NCBI GenBank assembly: GCA_963778895.1 | Contig: CAVZVZ010000007.1 | Location: 124,001-188,000, forward strand | From: CAVZVZ01 sp963778895 | GTDB lineage: Bacteria; Actinomycetota; Acidimicrobiia; Acidimicrobiales; Acidimicrobilacustridaceae | Reading direction: 5' to 3' | DNA length: 64,000 bases | Shown here: positions 63,380 through 64,000 of the stretch, one piece after another | Position numbering within the stretch: position 1 is the stretch's first letter | How the letters are laid out: every line of letters begins with the position of its first letter | Translations under genes and position numbers: made by a program | Notes under the pieces: model-generated | The model's database searches: none | The model's input: only the letters and a program-made list of their open reading frames with translations | What the model was told of the DNA's origin: nothing

Positions 63380-64000
63380 ATGGTGAAGGAGTCAGGCCAC
63401 GGGGGCCAGCTGGCGATGTCGGCGCTGCGCCAGTTCGGGGTCGACGAGCTGTTCACCTTGTCCGGTGGCCACATCTTTCCCTTCTACGACGCCGCCCTCG
63501 ATCAGGGTGTCCGCATCGTCGATGTCCGCCACGAGAGCACGGCCACATTCGCGGCCGAGGGTACGGCCAAGCTCACCCGCCGACCCGGCGTCGCGGTCCT
63601 GACCGCGGGGCCGGGTGTGACCAACGGTGTGAGCGCGGTGACCAGTGCGTGGTTCAACGGATCGCCGCTCGTGGTGCTGGGCGGTCGTGCGCCTCAGGCG
63701 CGTTGGGGTGCCGGATCCCTCCAGGAGTTCGATCACGTGCCCGTCCTGGCGCCCATCACCAAGCGGTCGAGGACGGTGACGGCCGTGAGCGACATCGGTC
63801 GCGATGTCGTCGACGCGGTCGCGTTGGCGACGACACCACATCGTGGTCCCGTCTTCCTCGACTTCCCGCTCGATGTGGTCTTCGCCGAGGGTGAAGGCGA
63901 CGTACCCAGCCCGCCGTCCACTCGAGGCGATGCTCCCGACCCCGACGAGGTGGACCGAGCCGCGTCGTTGCTCGCGACCGCTGAGCGACCGGCGATCATC
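63380..64000 (+). CDS. TPP-dependent enzyme, acetolactate-synthase-like (3' partial)
   Basis: 207 codons, cut by the window end. N-terminal pyrimidine-binding domain of the TPP family: LFTLSGGHIFPFYDAALDQG, the catalytic Glu in VRHESTATFAAEGTAKLTRR, and GPGVTNGVSAVTSAWFNGSP. QEFDHVPVLAPITKRSRTV and RGPVFLDFPLDVVF follow as in acetolactate synthase and oxalyl-CoA decarboxylase relatives. GTG 63362 in the same frame is an alternative start. The substrate cannot be told from this half. Confidence 0.88.
   Translation, partial: MVKESGHGGQLAMSALRQFGVDELFTLSGGHIFPFYDAALDQGVRIVDVRHESTATFAAEGTAKLTRRPGVAVLTAGPGVTNGVSAVTSAWFNGSPLVVLGGRAPQARWGAGSLQEFDHVPVLAPITKRSRTVTAVSDIGRDVVDAVALATTPHRGPVFLDFPLDVVFAEGEGDVPSPPSTRGDAPDPDEVDRAASLLATAERPAII

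Noticed and set aside
1..64000. tRNA or rRNA genes
   Set aside because: Intergenic gaps were read for cloverleaf arms and CCA ends. None were convincing, and a covariance search would be needed to exclude them fully.

Overview
GC-rich chromosomal segment from an actinobacterium. Frequent GTG/TTG starts, a DUF222/HNH 13E12-type gene under a LexA-type SOS box, an Rpf-like transglycosylase, a mycothiol-dependent-isomerase-like protein, crotonases and an LLM flavin enzyme all point that way. I infer class Acidimicrobiia or a near relative, without a phylogenetic marker to prove it. No rRNA, tRNA, insertion sequence, prophage or CRISPR array was seen.

Layout. 1-7.9 kb: 3' part of a giant DUF11/SdrD-B repeat surface protein ending in a sortase motif. 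7.9-12.5 kb: a fructosamine-kinase/LMW-phosphatase pair (probable protein deglycation), a diacylglycerol-kinase-like membrane protein, a DUF2236 protein and a crotonase. 12.5-17.2 kb: a cobalamin riboswitch followed by a membrane-anchored transcobalamin-like protein and a full ECF transporter (EcfT, fused double ATPase, S component). 17.2-20.4 kb: a PAP2-phosphatase/kinase fusion, a secreted small protein and a 2-hydroxyacid dehydrogenase. 20.5-24.3 kb: a Swt1-type HEPN/coiled-coil/membrane protein, an LLM oxidoreductase and a SHOCT protein with tandem GPGWW repeats. 24.4-30.6 kb: a translationally coupled operon ABC1 kinase-bioA-esterase-bioF-bioD-zinc ribbon. 30.7-37.1 kb: a membrane protein, two paralogous coiled-coil proteins, an SOS-controlled HNH gene and queC-queE-queD. 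37.3-41.7 kb: lipoprotein, class A PBP and a catalytically dead trypsin-like membrane protein. 41.7-49.6 kb: peroxiredoxin, ParA plus a tail-anchored partner, a degenerate receiver, alcohol dehydrogenase, PAS-GGDEF-EAL, universal stress protein and Rpf-like enzyme. 49.6-56.5 kb: DinB-like protein, crotonase, DUF4349 lipoprotein, membrane protein, C69 peptidase and an ABC exporter. 56.7-64 kb: membrane glycosyltransferase, SDR, NfuA-like protein, a VapBC pair, dxs, a flippase-like protein and the 5' part of a TPP enzyme.

Two window-wide patterns shape the annotation. First, about thirty single-base frameshifts break otherwise well conserved genes. Those I could resolve are mostly one-base overcalls of short homopolymers, so I treat the genes as intact in the organism and merge their pieces. 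Second, at least fifteen transcription units begin with a TAnnnT box 6-9 nt before the start codon. This is the signature of leaderless transcripts and was used to choose starts.
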